From NCBI GenBank assembly GCA_035610365.1, contig CM069433.1:186814760-186878759 (forward strand): DNA of 64,000 bases. The letters are read 5' to 3'. The DNA comes from Aquatica leii. Lineage: Eukaryota; Arthropoda; Insecta; Coleoptera; Lampyridae. Position numbers and translations under genes: made by a program. The notes under the pieces were generated by a model that had not been told where the DNA came from, ran no database searches, and saw only the letters and a program-made list of their open reading frames with translations. Every line of letters begins with the position of its first letter. Position 1 is the stretch's first letter. Shown in pieces: positions 13,034 through 23,955 of this stretch.

Positions 13034-13563
13034 GCAAGGATCTTGTCATGTGCAGAAGGGTTGCAGTCGTGTTTAAAAAGAAGTTTGGGCAGCTAGATGA
13101 ATTACAAAGACAGCAACCGGCAGTCAAAAAAGTTTTAGAAGTACGTGGTGACAGACGCTTTGTTTTCTATTTGGTCACCAAGAAATACTTACGTAACAAG
13201 TCGTTATACAAAAATCTGTGGCGAACATTCTGGAATCTCAAGAGAGAAATGTAGTTCCACCATGTAAAGAAATTGGCAGTACCCAAGCTTGGTTGTGGCT
13301 TAGATCAACTGAATTGGAGGACAATTCGAAACATGTTGGAGGTCGTTTTCCGAGGAATAGGCATTGAAGTGTTGGTCTGTAGTTACCAACCAAGAAGGAT
13401 ATATGGTCAGGAAAAGTCCATTGACTGTTACTTTTATGGTCAAGGGAGTTGCCAAAATGGACGAAGCTGCCGCTATCGCCACGATCCTTTCTACCGGTGT
13501 CGCATCCAGTTTTCTGTTCTGGGGCAGAACAGTCTTAAGGAGGGGGCAGTGAAACGTTCTTAA
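12970..13563 (+). pseudogene. OARD1-type macro domain plus CCCH zinc finger in gypsy element
   Basis: The frame opening after the stop at 12967-12969 encodes a macro domain of the OARD1/TARG1 type, proteins that remove ADP-ribose from modified glutamates. Visible marks are DYAIAHCVSKDLVM, FKKKFGQLDEL, FVFYLVTKKYLRNKSLY and LAVPKLGCGLDQLNW. The lysine in VTKK and the aspartate in GCGLD correspond to the catalytic pair of TARG1. The glycine loop (GAGIA in animals) is changed to CRRVA. One in-frame stop lies at 13252-13254. In the same frame, C-x7-C-x5-C-x3-H (13426-13482) forms a CCCH zinc finger. The reading ends 14 bases inside the LTR. The upstream integrase is in another frame, but a single indel near 12995 would join them, so a C-terminal fusion to integrase is likely. 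Confidence 0.85.
13514..13532 (+). promoter_or_regulatory. Hairpin just upstream of the PPT
   Basis: CTGTTCTG-GGG-CAGAACAG is a perfect 8-bp stem with a 3-nt loop, inside the coding frame (VLGQNS). The same hairpin with loop GGA is kept in the second copy at 37388-37406. The polypurine tract AAGGAGGGGG follows at 13537-13546. Confidence 0.6.
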
Positions 13564-13995
13564 ATTCAAGAGCTTTCTCGAAGTTGTTATCCATCTTCTA
13601 GAACGTATACCGAAAGATATGGAAAACTCGAAAAGGATTTCCAAAATCTGTATATATACGGAACAAACAAATCGTAGGTCAGTTCTTGCCGTAATGCGAA
13701 GACAGCAGTGTTAAAAATATTATTCAAGTCTAAATAAACAAGTCGTTAGCGCGTGTGTGTAGATAAATATACGGAGAATAATCTTGTACGTGACTTCAGT
13801 GTAAACAAGTGTGTAAAGCTATCCGCGGACTTTATCTTATTTTCGTGTAAGTGATATAAATTAGTGTAAGTGTTTTTATTAAATATTATTAGATTGAATT
13901 AGTTCGGTTAATTTAAAAGTGTACATATTTCTAGTATAATAGAAAATATTTTGAGTAGTTTAAATAAATTTATTTTAATATTAAAATTCGTTACA
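13550..13995 (+). repeat. 3' LTR of the macro-domain gypsy element
   Basis: Starts TGAAACG directly after the polypurine tract and CA, ends in TTACA, about 446 bp. A TATA-like TATATATAC is at 13651-13659 and poly(A)-type AATAAA occurs at about 13732. A diverged copy lies on the minus strand at 37046-37372, sharing the CAAACAAATC, AATTCGAAGAC-like and GTGTAAGTGTTTTTATT segments. No 5' LTR is present in this window. Confidence 0.75.
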
Positions 13996-14017
13996 ATACT
14001 ATTAAAAACAAATTTAT

Positions 14018-15920
14018 GTGTCGCAATAGTTGCCCCACCAAATTTCGACGTAATGCAGAAATTCGAACACCATTCTTTTAGGGTGTTGTAACCTGCATTT
14101 GGGGATTGCGGCAGTTATCTTTTTATGTCAGACCCCATAAATCTATTCTGCTGGCTGAGTTTTTTTTTTTTTTTAGATTTCTTCGTTTGATTGGTACGGT
14201 GTTGGCATCAAGAACGTTTTGCCCGTTATTGTATTGCGTGTGATTTAAGTTTATTGGTATTTCAAGTTGTTTTCAATCATTACTGGTATTTTCTTTTGAA
14301 TGCATAAAGTTCCGTGGTTTTGATTTTGATTTAGTATTTTACTTGTTTATCTCAGTAAAATAACAATTCTATATAATTTACGACTTCCTTTTTGAATGTA
14401 AGTTGATCCATTTTTCTTGTTTAGGCTGAGTTCTATTTTTATTAAGCGCTATCATAAGACACCTGCAAATAAGCAAGCTAAGCAATCTTGATGAAAAATG
14501 TTTTTGTCGAGGTCTACGTGATGGAATTCACGTGGCTAATTATAGTTCTCATCTTTGTTAAGTTCGTTTGTTTAATGCTCTATCTTTTACGTAGATGTTA
14601 CCGCGCAAGTTGAGGAAATTAGGTGGGAAGACGAAGTTTTAAAAATGGTAAAGTTTGGTTTTTGGGGATCAATCAATCGTTGGTCGCAATTAAGAAATAC
14701 CGGATACCGTGTGGTAGTGAGTAGTGAGGGTACTTTTTACCCTATCGTTATGCCTTACCGCGGAAAATTGGAACCGTGAAAATTAAGTGTAGTGGTGGAA
14801 AAGTTTGATTTTCCAAATTTCGTAATTTACGGTTTAAGTAGACTTCATGGTTTCCAAAATTAAAACTCACGTTTCAAGTTGGATATGCAATCGTTGGGTT
14901 GTGCTACGTCCAGTCTTCGCATTTGTGCGGATTTTATTTAAGTGTTAAAAAGGAAATTCTTCCGCCGGCATAGAAATTGTTTTGGGGTACCTTTCACCTG
15001 GCCACTTCGGACTAACCACAAGTTCGTTCCTGAAGTTACGACGAATTCAAGGTATTTATGTTGCACCATTTATTTAATCGTGAAGATATTTACGTGATTA
15101 AAGTGTTAAAAGCTTTGAATTTTAAGAAATTAATTTCAAGTGTCTCGAAGTTAACGTTAATGTAACTGATTAATGACCGTATTTTACGGTACTGTTATAA
15201 TCCCAAGTTTAAAATTTATTATACGGAACCGAACTATCGAATCAAATTTTATATTTATATATTAGTTTTATAAGTTTATTTCATTTTATATTTGAGTTAT
15301 TTCGACGCGCACACGGCCGTGATTTTAGATGTTTTAAGATTGATTAATTTGTGCTGTTTTATTTCTTTAAATTCTGTATTTTGTATTTTATTATTTTGTT
15401 TGTGTATTTATCCCAATAACTTTAAATTTGTTTTGATCAAACGTTCATTCACGTATCTTTTGTTACTGTTTTGTGTAATTAATTTTGATAATTTCAATTC
15501 CATTATTTTATTATTTTATTCATTTTGTTTTTTTGTGTGTTCAAATAAATGTTAAATTGTTAAATGTAAAGAGCTTTTAATTCCGTCGGCCTCCGGAAGT
15601 GTAGTTAGTGTAACTTTATTAGTTTATTACAGATTTTAGTGAGATACACTCTATCAAGGTAAGTCCGTTTAGGGTGTATCCTCCAGAAGCGGACTTGTGG
15701 TTGGCAAGGGCCAGAAGTCCATTTAGCTTTACCCCTTACTGGCGCCCTTTGATTTCGACATTAATACTTTTCGATTTTGTGTTTTCGTCAAGTTAATCCA
15801 ATTCAATCACGAAACTTTTAAATATAACCCACCCCGTCTCCATTGAGCTAGTGGCACAACACCGTTTATGTTACCTCATTTCAGGCAGTGACTTTGTTTT
15901 TAACTTTGGCATGTAACAGT
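14018..15920 (+). mobile_element. Long LTR copy C plus PBS and leader
   Basis: Plus-strand copy of the family also at 4036-6036 and 7462-8970 (both minus). LTR about 14018-15738, with AATAAA near 15545; PBS-like TGGCGCCC at 15740-15747; leader to about 15920 shared with copy A. Near 15660-15700 two complementary segments (AAGTCCG and CGGACTT) could form a hairpin. The LTR is unusually long, 1.7-2.0 kb, and no gene is attached to any copy. Confidence 0.55.
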
Positions 15921-18010
15921 GTATTCTATACCCGCTAGTAATGCTCCCTTCTGCCCAAGGCTCCGCCATTACTAAGTAGGGTATATAAAGGGGTTACTTA
16001 AAATTCATTTTGTAATGTATAATGTTTAGTGTTGGTTTGTGTGTCATTTTGTGCAAATTGCCACGTCTTCCTGGAGAAGCAGAGTTATCACTAGGAACTT
16101 AGAGGGAAGATTATTGCTTTACGTATGAGTTTATTGGTAGGATAATTTTTTATTTTGTTTTTGATAATATTCTTTAATATTAGTAGTCTTTTCAATTTTA
16201 AATAAGGTCATATATACCTTATTATATGATGTATAATTCAGATTGCACAATTATTCAACTACATCAAAGAAAATTATTTAAAATTAAATTATAAAAGTTT
16301 CAGTCACATAGCAATTGGGTATCAAGTTTTTCGCGTTGCTTAAGCTAGCAATACAAAGTTAGCAAAATCAAATAATACATAATTAGGAATTTGTTACTAA
16401 CACAAAAAGGCAAAATAGGCAGGCTCCAGGCATTTGCCTGACTGTCCGCTCTTTAGTTATGACTCTATTTACATCCAGCATAGTTGTTAATTATGTGCAT
16501 TTTTTTCTAAAAAATACTTAACAACGCAGAATAAATCCAAAATGTACGCGTATTAAGCTATCATTGCAACGCAAATTCAAAATTTCGCGCGAGTTGGCGT
16601 ATTGCTTAGGTTTAATCGCCTATTCTATGGTTTTAAACTCAAAATACTAACAAACATCATTAAATTTTTTGATAAAGTATTACAATTAAATTTTTGTTTA
16701 AACTAATTATTATTTCTCAGAAAATTTTGTTTGCGACTTAACTAAAATGTTTCAGTTAGTATTATAACTTTTATTAGTGGTATTACTTAGTTGTATAAAT
16801 AATAGTAATAATTGGCCATGAAGTAATAGCCAAAATCTAAAGTCGTTGTGCGGAATTATTAGCTGTAAACCGATACGTTGTACCGTGCCCATCTTACTTA
16901 ATAGACATTATATAGATTAATTTAATTTTATGTTCATTATAGTTCTTTCTATTGTATTTACCTCGATATTTAAAGTTTTGGTAAATTCTACAATAAATTC
17001 CGCTAATAAGATAAGAATATACACAATAATTAATTTTTACGCTTGTAGATCAGAAGCAAATAAGCTCTGTACATCTATATAACAGAAAAAATAATACATA
17101 TGCTATAATAAAAATTAAGCACATAAAGATGAAAACTATTTTTGTTTTTACCATGTTTAAGCTGAAAACGATTAAATTGTTATATCAAACTTTGATAAAA
17201 AAAATTTTAAATGTAAAAGTGCTATGAACAAAAATTAAAAAATCTGTTTTGTTGGTTTAATCTTAATTTTTTTAAATGTTTTTAATATATAAACAACGAA
17301 TTCTAAGTGCTGAAACTTACAATCGATCCTTAACGATTTTGAACATGTTTAGAAGTTTCAGAATATTCTATAGTTATGCCAGGACCAAATTCACATCAAT
17401 CATATGTAAATCACATAATAATTGTCCTAGGTGAAATAATTTTTATTATAAGATAAAACCCTTTTTACAACAAAAACCGCTGGTTACTCTTATTTTGATA
17501 GGAGAATCTGAAAATGTCATAATATACAGGGGTTTCATTTAAAAAACAACTTTGATACCTTTACGGCTTTTGCAATAACCTGTATAATATGACAATTATT
17601 TTAAAAACTAACTATAATAGACTTTTATTTATCCCAAAACTGAAATGTTTTAATTTACGTATTTTGACCAGAATATTTCAAGCCGTATAGCGTAAATAAC
17701 CTTGTATATTATCTCTGAGTAATCGTCTCATTACGTTTGTTATATAATATAAAAATGCGAAATATCAACATCAGTTAGCGAGTGCATTAACATATATATA
17801 TTCTTCGTACAATCATCTCGTTAACTTTTATTATAATTAAACAAATTACTTTTAAACACTTTTAATACGGTCATCAACAACAAAAACATGTGTAATCACT
17901 ACACGACTTTTCTATGAGCAATAATGAAGAAAGATCTACATAATTTTTTAAAGTTATGTTGTCATAAAACCACTTGGAAGTGATATGTACACGTTTGTAT
18001 TGACTTCCTA
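15921..18010. other. AT-rich stretch, no gene seen
   Basis: About 2 kb without supportable coding sequence. GTATATAAAGGGG at 15979-15991 looks like a TATA box. TATAAAA at 17748-17754 followed by TCAGTT at 17771-17776 has the spacing of an arthropod TATA-plus-initiator promoter, just upstream of the PLE arm at 18025; no transcript product is evident. Confidence 0.35.
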
Positions 18011-18024
18011 GCATGCTTATAATT

Positions 18025-18175
18025 TTTATCCTCGATTTCATTCAATGTATAACCAAAGTACGGCAAATTAAGCTTAATGTAATAGCAAAGGCTTCCACGG
18101 CCGGAATCTGTACTATGACAAGAATGTCTTCCGGGTTTGGTCCGTGTCATTGTTGTTGTAAAGTTCAATCCTCGA
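18025..18175 (-). repeat. PLE terminal-repeat arm, inverted
   Basis: Reverse complement matches the PLE tail at 24600-24700: both carry CAATGACACGG, CCAAACCCGGAAGACATTCT and a CGTGGAAGCC-like block. Its opposite orientation fits the inverted LTR-like repeats that Penelope-like elements often carry. Confidence 0.65.
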
Positions 18176-19020
18176 GGTGGGGTTGTGAGTTAGAAGAGCG
18201 TAAGTTTTGTTACTCGCTCCTTTTTTTTCCACGCCAAATAACTAATCTCTAAGGACAAAAAAAAGAGCACAAAAGAAAAGAAAAATAGTTAAATAATCAG
18301 ATATAGATATACAGTGTTAAACCCACTAACCAGGCGATGTTTAAAGGAGTGCCGCTAGCAGTCGGCTGAAGGGAGGGTTCTCAACTTAATTATTTAATGG
18401 GCGCCAGATCCTAAATTTTTCACCAAAAGTTTGATTGTCTAAGGATCAACTGACAACAAGTGCATGCCATGGGTAACACCTTGTTTAAAAAAAAAAACAA
18501 ACTTAGAGATTGACTGATTATAATTATTTTATCAAAACAGAGAACATAATATAAATTGTTTGAAAAGAAAATTATCAAAATTCAACACAATTAACCTAAA
18601 TTTTGCACAATTGATTATAGTGACAATTATTAAGCGATAACGCGCCGAATATTGGTACCAATTTCAACGAGTCATTATATAAGAGGCTTAAACCCGGTCA
18701 CAATGCCTTTTACCGTCAAAGCTTACGTGCAAACCCAAATAAAATACTTGCGGAAGAAGGTCCGTTCAATAACTAACGTAGATATAATAAAAATAATAAA
18801 AACAGTAAGCTATTATATAAAGTTGACAAATAAAATTAAATTGTAATTTTACAGAGACAATCTAGGATAAGTAACAGATCGTCCCCTTTCTTTGGCTGGC
18901 TTCTTTTTTTTTAATCACGTTCTGCCACCCCAAATTAATTAAAGTATGTAACTAGGTACCTGATTTTAGGCTTCGTTGATTCAATGGTTCGGTTCCTACC
19001 TACAAGCTAACCAAGTTTTT
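18176..19020. other. Region between PLE arm and PLE coding part
   Basis: No coding sequence seen. GGGCGCCAG at 18399-18408 reads TGGCGCCC on the minus strand and may mark an old LTR-element PBS, without other support. Confidence 0.3.
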
Positions 19021-19024
19021 GTCT

Positions 19025-19890
19025 AATATTCTTTGCGAGTTTACAGGTAAAACTCTTCTCACATCCTCAACTCTCAGAATTTTATTCACAGTCTAGAAAC
19101 TATAAAACTTGAACCCCAAAATCTTCTTGTGAGCTTTTTACTAAAGTCCCTATTAAGGATTCGCTTATTATCATCAAACAGATTCCGTCTCAACATGGCA
19201 AAAACTTGAGTTTGGTTCCTCTTATTGATAAGTGTCTATCCTCTACTTACTTCCAATTTGATAACAAGTTTTACAAACAGGTTTCTGGTGCTGCTATGGG
19301 TTCCCCTCTATCACCTGTTGTAGCTAACATTATTATAGAATCCTTTGAAACGGTTGATTTGGAAACATCAATATTAAAACCTAAAGTGTGGTTTAGGTAT
19401 GTTGACGACACGTTTATTGTTTGGTGTCATGGTGATCTTGAATTGTCTACGTTTCTTGATGATCTTAACAATCAACACTTAGATATCAAATTTACTATGG
19501 AAATCGAAAGTAATGGTTCTCTTCCATTTGTTGACGTTCTTGTGATGGTAATGGTATTAAACCCATATTCAACTCGACAGGCAAAATCTCTTCCTTCTTC
19601 CAAAGACAAATTTCCTACACTTTCATCTCAAGGTGTATACCAAATTCCTTGTTCTTTTGGGTTAGACTACATTGGTGAAACCGGTCGTTCCGTCATTACT
19701 CGCATTTCAGAACATGATCGTTGTATAAGGAAAAGGTATATTTCCAAGTCTGCGGTTGCTGAACATCATTTTACTACAGGTCATAAGACGGATTTTGATA
19801 ATGTTTCGTTGATTGCCAAATCTCCATTCTTTTTGAGCAGGAAATTCTGAGAAAGCATAGAAACTATCAAATACCCCAATTACTTCAATC
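19025..19890 (+). pseudogene. PLE polyprotein fragment (RT and GIY-YIG), first part
   Basis: Penelope-like polyprotein with frameshifts. From 19025 it reads an RT finger region (HILNSQNFIHSLETIKLE, LFTKVPIKDSLIIIKQIP). The main frame to 19850 holds VSGAAMGSPLSPVVANIIIE, FRYVDDTFIVW (catalytic YVDD) and LPFVDVLV. It then jumps over a deleted stretch to VYQIPCSFGLDYIGETGR, the GIY-YIG nuclease core, and SAVAEHHFTTGHKTDFDNV. Coding similarity runs up to 19890, where the Jockey-type element starts, and resumes at 24183. Confidence 0.85.
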
Positions 19891-20025
19891 TAATCTAATC
19901 TAATCTAATCATCTTCTTTTTGATGGGCCAGGAATTATTCCTTTTACCCCGTCGTCTTGAAAGTGATTATCATTTGGTGGAGTTAATTAGAATGATTTAA
20001 TACATGATTTGGAAACGTGGGATGC

Positions 20026-21660
20026 TTATTTGTTGAGTAGTATAGTTTTCGGTCTTTTGATTTTGCAGAGGGATTCGTCGTAGTCAGTGGATTTTCTAAC
20101 TAAAGGATTTGAGTGACTTGAATTTGTTGAAAATTGTGATCTTGATCTTGTTAGGATTTGTTCTGCGATGAGAGAAATTTTGGCATCGCGGTGAAGGTCT
20201 TTGTTTCTGACAAACCAGGGAGCGCTGAAGGCTAATCTCAGAGACTTGTTTTGAATTACTTGAATTTTTTAAATTTGGTATTTAACAGCTTGGCTCCAGA
20301 CAGGTGAAGAATATAGCATGATAGGATTGATAATAGATTTGTATAGAAGAATTTTGTTTTTTGAATTTAGTTTGCTTTTACGGCAAAGAAGAGGAGCTAG
20401 TGATTTAAGGGAGCCACGACCTTTATTGACAGCAGCTTCGACGTGGGTAGAAAAGGTTAAGCGCTTGTCTAGTATCACGCCGAGATATTTGGCGGAGTTA
20501 CGCCATGGAATTTGATTGTTAGCGATGGCGAGTTGCCCGTAAGGATGATGCTTTAATCTTCTGGAGAAGATTACCGCCGCACTTTTTTCGGCGTTAATGT
20601 ATTTGAGCCAATCAGTAAACCATGAATTTAAAACTTCTAACGCTGATTGTAGGCGATTTGTTATGTGCTTAGTTTGCCAGGAGCGGGCTAAAATAGTGGT
20701 GTCGTCAGCGTACAAAGCTAGTTCTATATTCGGAGGTTTGGAAATGTCGTAGGTATAAAGGTTGTAGAGAGTTGGGGAAAGAACGGAGCCTTGTGGAACT
20801 CCTGCAGTTATGGGTCTGATAGAAGACGAAACATTATGCAGTTTAATGCGAAAGTGACGGTATGTGATGAAAGAATGAATGATGCGAATTAGTTGGGGAT
20901 GTATTTTGACAGAAATTAGTTTGTAGATAAGGCCATCGTGCCAGACACGATCAAAAGCTTTTGATACATCTAAGAAGATTGCTCCAGTGGCTTGATTGTT
21001 GGACATAAAATTGTAACAGAATTCTGTGACTCTGAGAAGTTGTTCTGTTGTTGAATGTTTAGAGCGAAAACCAAATTGTTCGTCTGGAAGAATTTTTAGC
21101 CGGGAAATTTCTAGGTTCAAACGGGAGAGAATAATTTTTTCTGCAATTTTGGAAATCGCGGAAAGAAGACTTATTGGGCGATAATTTTGTGGAAATTTAT
21201 GGTCTTTAAAAGGTTTCGGAAGCACTATTACGTCAGCTGTTTTCCAGTCACGTGGAAAGTAACCTAGTCTTAGTATGCCGTTGATGATAGCGGTGAGGAA
21301 CATTATTACTTTCTGAAGAAAGTTTTTAATAATTTTGTTTGAAATTTTATCGTGACCAGGAGCTTTACAATTTTCGAGGAATCGTATAATTTGCGAGATT
21401 TCAATCAGAGAGGCAGGAGAAAGTGGTAGAGCTGAGTGATTTTGTGACAAGAATCTGACAACATGTGAGTTTATTACGTCCATACGGTCAAGGTCAGCGA
21501 TTTGGTAGTTCGGAGAGCATTGTAGTTCAAGACTGTCAGCATGTGATTCTGCTTTTTCAACGTGGGAATAAACTAGACCGTTTGCAAAATGAATTGGTGT
21601 GTCCAGTTTAGTAGAAAAGGTTGCGCAGAATTTTTTGCATGCGCCAAAATTAGTTGTCAC
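20026..21660 (-). pseudogene. Jockey-type ORF2, reverse transcriptase part
   Basis: RT domain in order: APGHDKISNKIIKNFL, NYRPISLLSAISKIAEKII, EQFGFRSKHSTTEQLLRV, AIFLDVSKAFDRVWHDGLIY (first catalytic D), GVPQGSVLSPTLYNLYTYDI, LALYADDTTIL (catalytic YADD), then SAKYLGVILDKRLTF. A TAA at 20269-20271 interrupts the frame, which continues with SLRLAFSAPWFVRNKDLHRD to TAA at 20026-20028. The frame differs from that of the endonuclease part upstream (22662-21811), so ORF2 has one frameshift at about 21700-21830. The catalytic residues are intact. Confidence 0.92.
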
Positions 21661-21810
21661 GATTTAGAGAATCTAGTTTAGACGACCAAGATTCGTTTTT
21701 GAAATTATTTAGAGCTAGACGAATTTCAATTTGTAGTTTGTTTAGCTCTCTTTTATATTGGGGATTAAGGGTGCGTTGATACTTGTGTTTAACGCGGTTT
21801 TTGCGTCGAA

Positions 21811-22662
21811 TTAATTCTTTAATATCACGAGGTAAAAAGTTTGAATGATTCTTAGTAGTTGAAGTGGTAGCAAGTTTGTAGGAATTTGTAACTGCTGTTT
21901 GAAAGAAGAAATTAGACCAAGATTTTCGGTTAGTAATTGGTTAAATCGGGGCCAATCAGTATGAAATCGTAGACTAGGTGCAGACTCCGTTGTTAGTGTT
22001 GAAAAATGCATAATAACAGGGTTGTGGTCTGAATTAAGTTCAGGGATGGAATGTATCTTAGGGAAAAAAGGGATATTTTGGAGAACGGCGATATCTAAGA
22101 CGTCTGGGCGGTAAGTGTCGTGAAAGAAAGTGGGTTCCGTTGGTGCGATAACAGTTAGTTGAGGATGATTATCTATATAACTAACTAGTTTACGGCCATT
22201 TGTGTTGCAAACACGACTATTCCAAGTAGTATGTTTGCAATTGAAATCTCCTGCTGCGATAGAAGGTTGATGGTTGGGAAATACACGGTCTAGGTCACCA
22301 TCAGTAAGTGGAGATTTTGGTGACTTGTAACAAGAGACAACTCTAATATTACCAACGTCAGTTTCTAGTAATATTGACGACAATTCTATGTGATCACAAG
22401 CAGGGTTGGAAAGTTGATGGTGCTGAAGGCATCTTTTAACAAAGATACCAGTGCCACCGCCTTTATTATCGCGGTCGGTACGATAAAAAGTGTAATTTGG
22501 GATTTTGGGGTTGTGACAGGCATTAAGGTGAGTTTCCGATAAAAGAATAACATCGATTTCATATTGCTCAAGAAAATTTTGAAGCTCGGTAATTTTATAC
22601 TGAAGGCTATTACAGTTCCAAAATGATATCCTGAGGGAAGTAATATTACGATTATTAGCCAT
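21811..22662 (-). pseudogene. Jockey-type ORF2, apurinic-like endonuclease part
   Basis: N-terminal exonuclease/endonuclease/phosphatase domain that nicks target DNA for target-primed reverse transcription. Motifs: ISFWNCNSLQ, VILLSETHL (catalytic E), CYKSPKSPL, IAAGDFNCKHTTWNS (D and N), RPDVLDIAVL, and SDHNPVIMHF (catalytic H). The start ATG at 22660-22662 lies 6 bases below the ORF1 stop, as usual in this group. The frame runs out at 21811, where a frameshift separates it from the RT part. Confidence 0.92.
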
Positions 22663-22668
22663 TATTAT

Positions 22669-23952
22669 TTATTGGAACGTGATTTTTAGCAGTTGTTGGG
22701 TTTGTTGTAGAAAGGCCGAGGTTGCTGCTTCAGTAGGATTCGACTGGCTAAAAGTTGATAGCATGTCTCCTAGAATTCTAGCAATTTGGGCATGCTTGTT
22801 AGGCTGAGCATCCTTCGATATATCATTATTTGGTATTTGATGGTTTGATACGGACGCATCCTTGGGAGATTGAAGAGGTGGAAATAAAGTGGTCGAGGTG
22901 ATTTGTGGGTTAACCCATGCAGGAGATTTTTGCATTATAGATGGTGTGCGCTTGGTAGCCGCAGGACATTGGCTAAAGTTTGCTGGGTGAGGTCCCCCAC
23001 AATTAGCACACTTGGCTGGTAGATCCCGGGTTTTCGTACAAGTGTATGATGGGTGAGAATCACCACATTTGACGCAACGGAAGGGAGCGGTGCATTTAGA
23101 TTGAGAGTGACCATAGAGTTGGCAACGAAAACATTGATGGGAACGACGCTTTGAGATTAAAGTTTCGACTTGAATGGCAACTCTGCAGCAGTGTGTCAAA
23201 TTAAAAATTGAATTTTGTTCCCTTGGAAGAAGAATAAGAAAGAGAGGCATTGGAACTTTATTTGCCTTATGCATTTGAATTACTTTGGCGGGAGTAAAAT
23301 AAAGCGCTGTTAATTCATTTAGAATCATGTCTGTTGAGGTGGTCTCTGGTATTCCCTTTATTACAACTTTTAAGAGCTTGTCACTTGGAAGTGCATAAGT
23401 GTGGTTTGGTATACTTTTTTTCTCCATTATACTAATCATAGCTCGATAGTCAGCAACAGTAGTGGGGGTGATCTTAATTCCATCGCTAACATTGACAGCA
23501 TTGGTAAAATTTATTCTATGGGAGTCTAAAAGCGCTACTGTGGAAGGCCACAGCGACTTCTCTCGCAAGATGATGGGGGGAACATGATAGTCATCTTTGT
23601 TGTAGCCGGTGTTATTATTTTGGAGTGCTTTATTTGCAGACATATCTGCGGGTATTATTGTATTGGTTTGCGCTACTTGGACGGGAAATGAGGTGGAAGC
23701 TAATTGGGAATCAGGGGTGCAATTAACCTGACTAGTGTTGTCTTCATCAGCTTCGTGGATAACAGGAAACCTTTTTTTCTTTTTTTTGCGCACTGGTTGA
23801 AAACCTTCGTCGTCGGCACTTGTGGGAGGGTCATGAACTGGTTCGTCCGCAAAATTTAAAAGTAGCTTCTTTAAACCATCTATTGCACTGATTAATTCTT
23901 GACGTGACATCGACGCGCAGGCTTGATATAACATGTCCGCGGCTGCGGACAT
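22669..23952 (-). CDS. Jockey-type ORF1, gag-like nucleic-acid-binding protein
   Basis: Intact 427-residue ORF1. The N-terminal half is polar with a basic run (RKKKKKRF). The middle carries a PRE_C2HC-type region (LLKVVIKGIPETTSTDMI ... VAIQVETLISKRRSHQ). Three zinc knuckles follow: CFRCQLYGHSQSKC, CVKCGDSHPSYTC and CANCGGPHPANFSQC. Such proteins coat the element RNA. The next ORF begins six bases downstream. The start codon lies inside an 11-bp-stem palindrome (23930-23955), and a second ATG seven codons in could also serve. Confidence 0.9.
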   Translation of the reverse strand: MSAAADMLYQACASMSRQELISAIDGLKKLLLNFADEPVHDPPTSADDEGFQPVRKKKKKRFPVIHEADEDNTSQVNCTPDSQLASTSFPVQVAQTNTIIPADMSANKALQNNNTGYNKDDYHVPPIILREKSLWPSTVALLDSHRINFTNAVNVSDGIKITPTTVADYRAMISIMEKKSIPNHTYALPSDKLLKVVIKGIPETTSTDMILNELTALYFTPAKVIQMHKANKVPMPLFLILLPREQNSIFNLTHCCRVAIQVETLISKRRSHQCFRCQLYGHSQSKCTAPFRCVKCGDSHPSYTCTKTRDLPAKCANCGGPHPANFSQCPAATKRTPSIMQKSPAWVNPQITSTTLFPPLQSPKDASVSNHQIPNNDISKDAQPNKHAQIARILGDMLSTFSQSNPTEAATSAFLQQTQQLLKITFQ

Positions 23953-23955
23953 GTT
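23930..23955 (-). promoter_or_regulatory. Palindrome around the ORF1 start codon
   Basis: AACATGTCCGC and GCGGACATGTT, separated by GGCT, form a perfect 11-bp stem that includes the ORF1 ATG (23950-23952, minus strand). Confidence 0.5.

Larger units (their letters stand above)
10828..13995 (+). mobile_element. 5'-truncated Ty3/gypsy element with macro-domain module
   Basis: Plus-strand gypsy element lacking its 5' LTR, gag, protease and most of RT. Preserved order: RT end, RNase H, integrase, GPY/F module, OARD1-type macro domain, CCCH zinc finger, polypurine tract, 3' LTR. The pol part has at least four frame changes and several stops, so it is dead. A second LTR fragment of the same family lies at 37046-37427 on the minus strand, and the gag-protease relic at 56342-57548 could belong to a related lineage. 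Sequence breaks off abruptly at 10828; LTR elements are not normally 5'-truncated, so a later deletion or insertion probably removed the rest. Confidence 0.85.
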
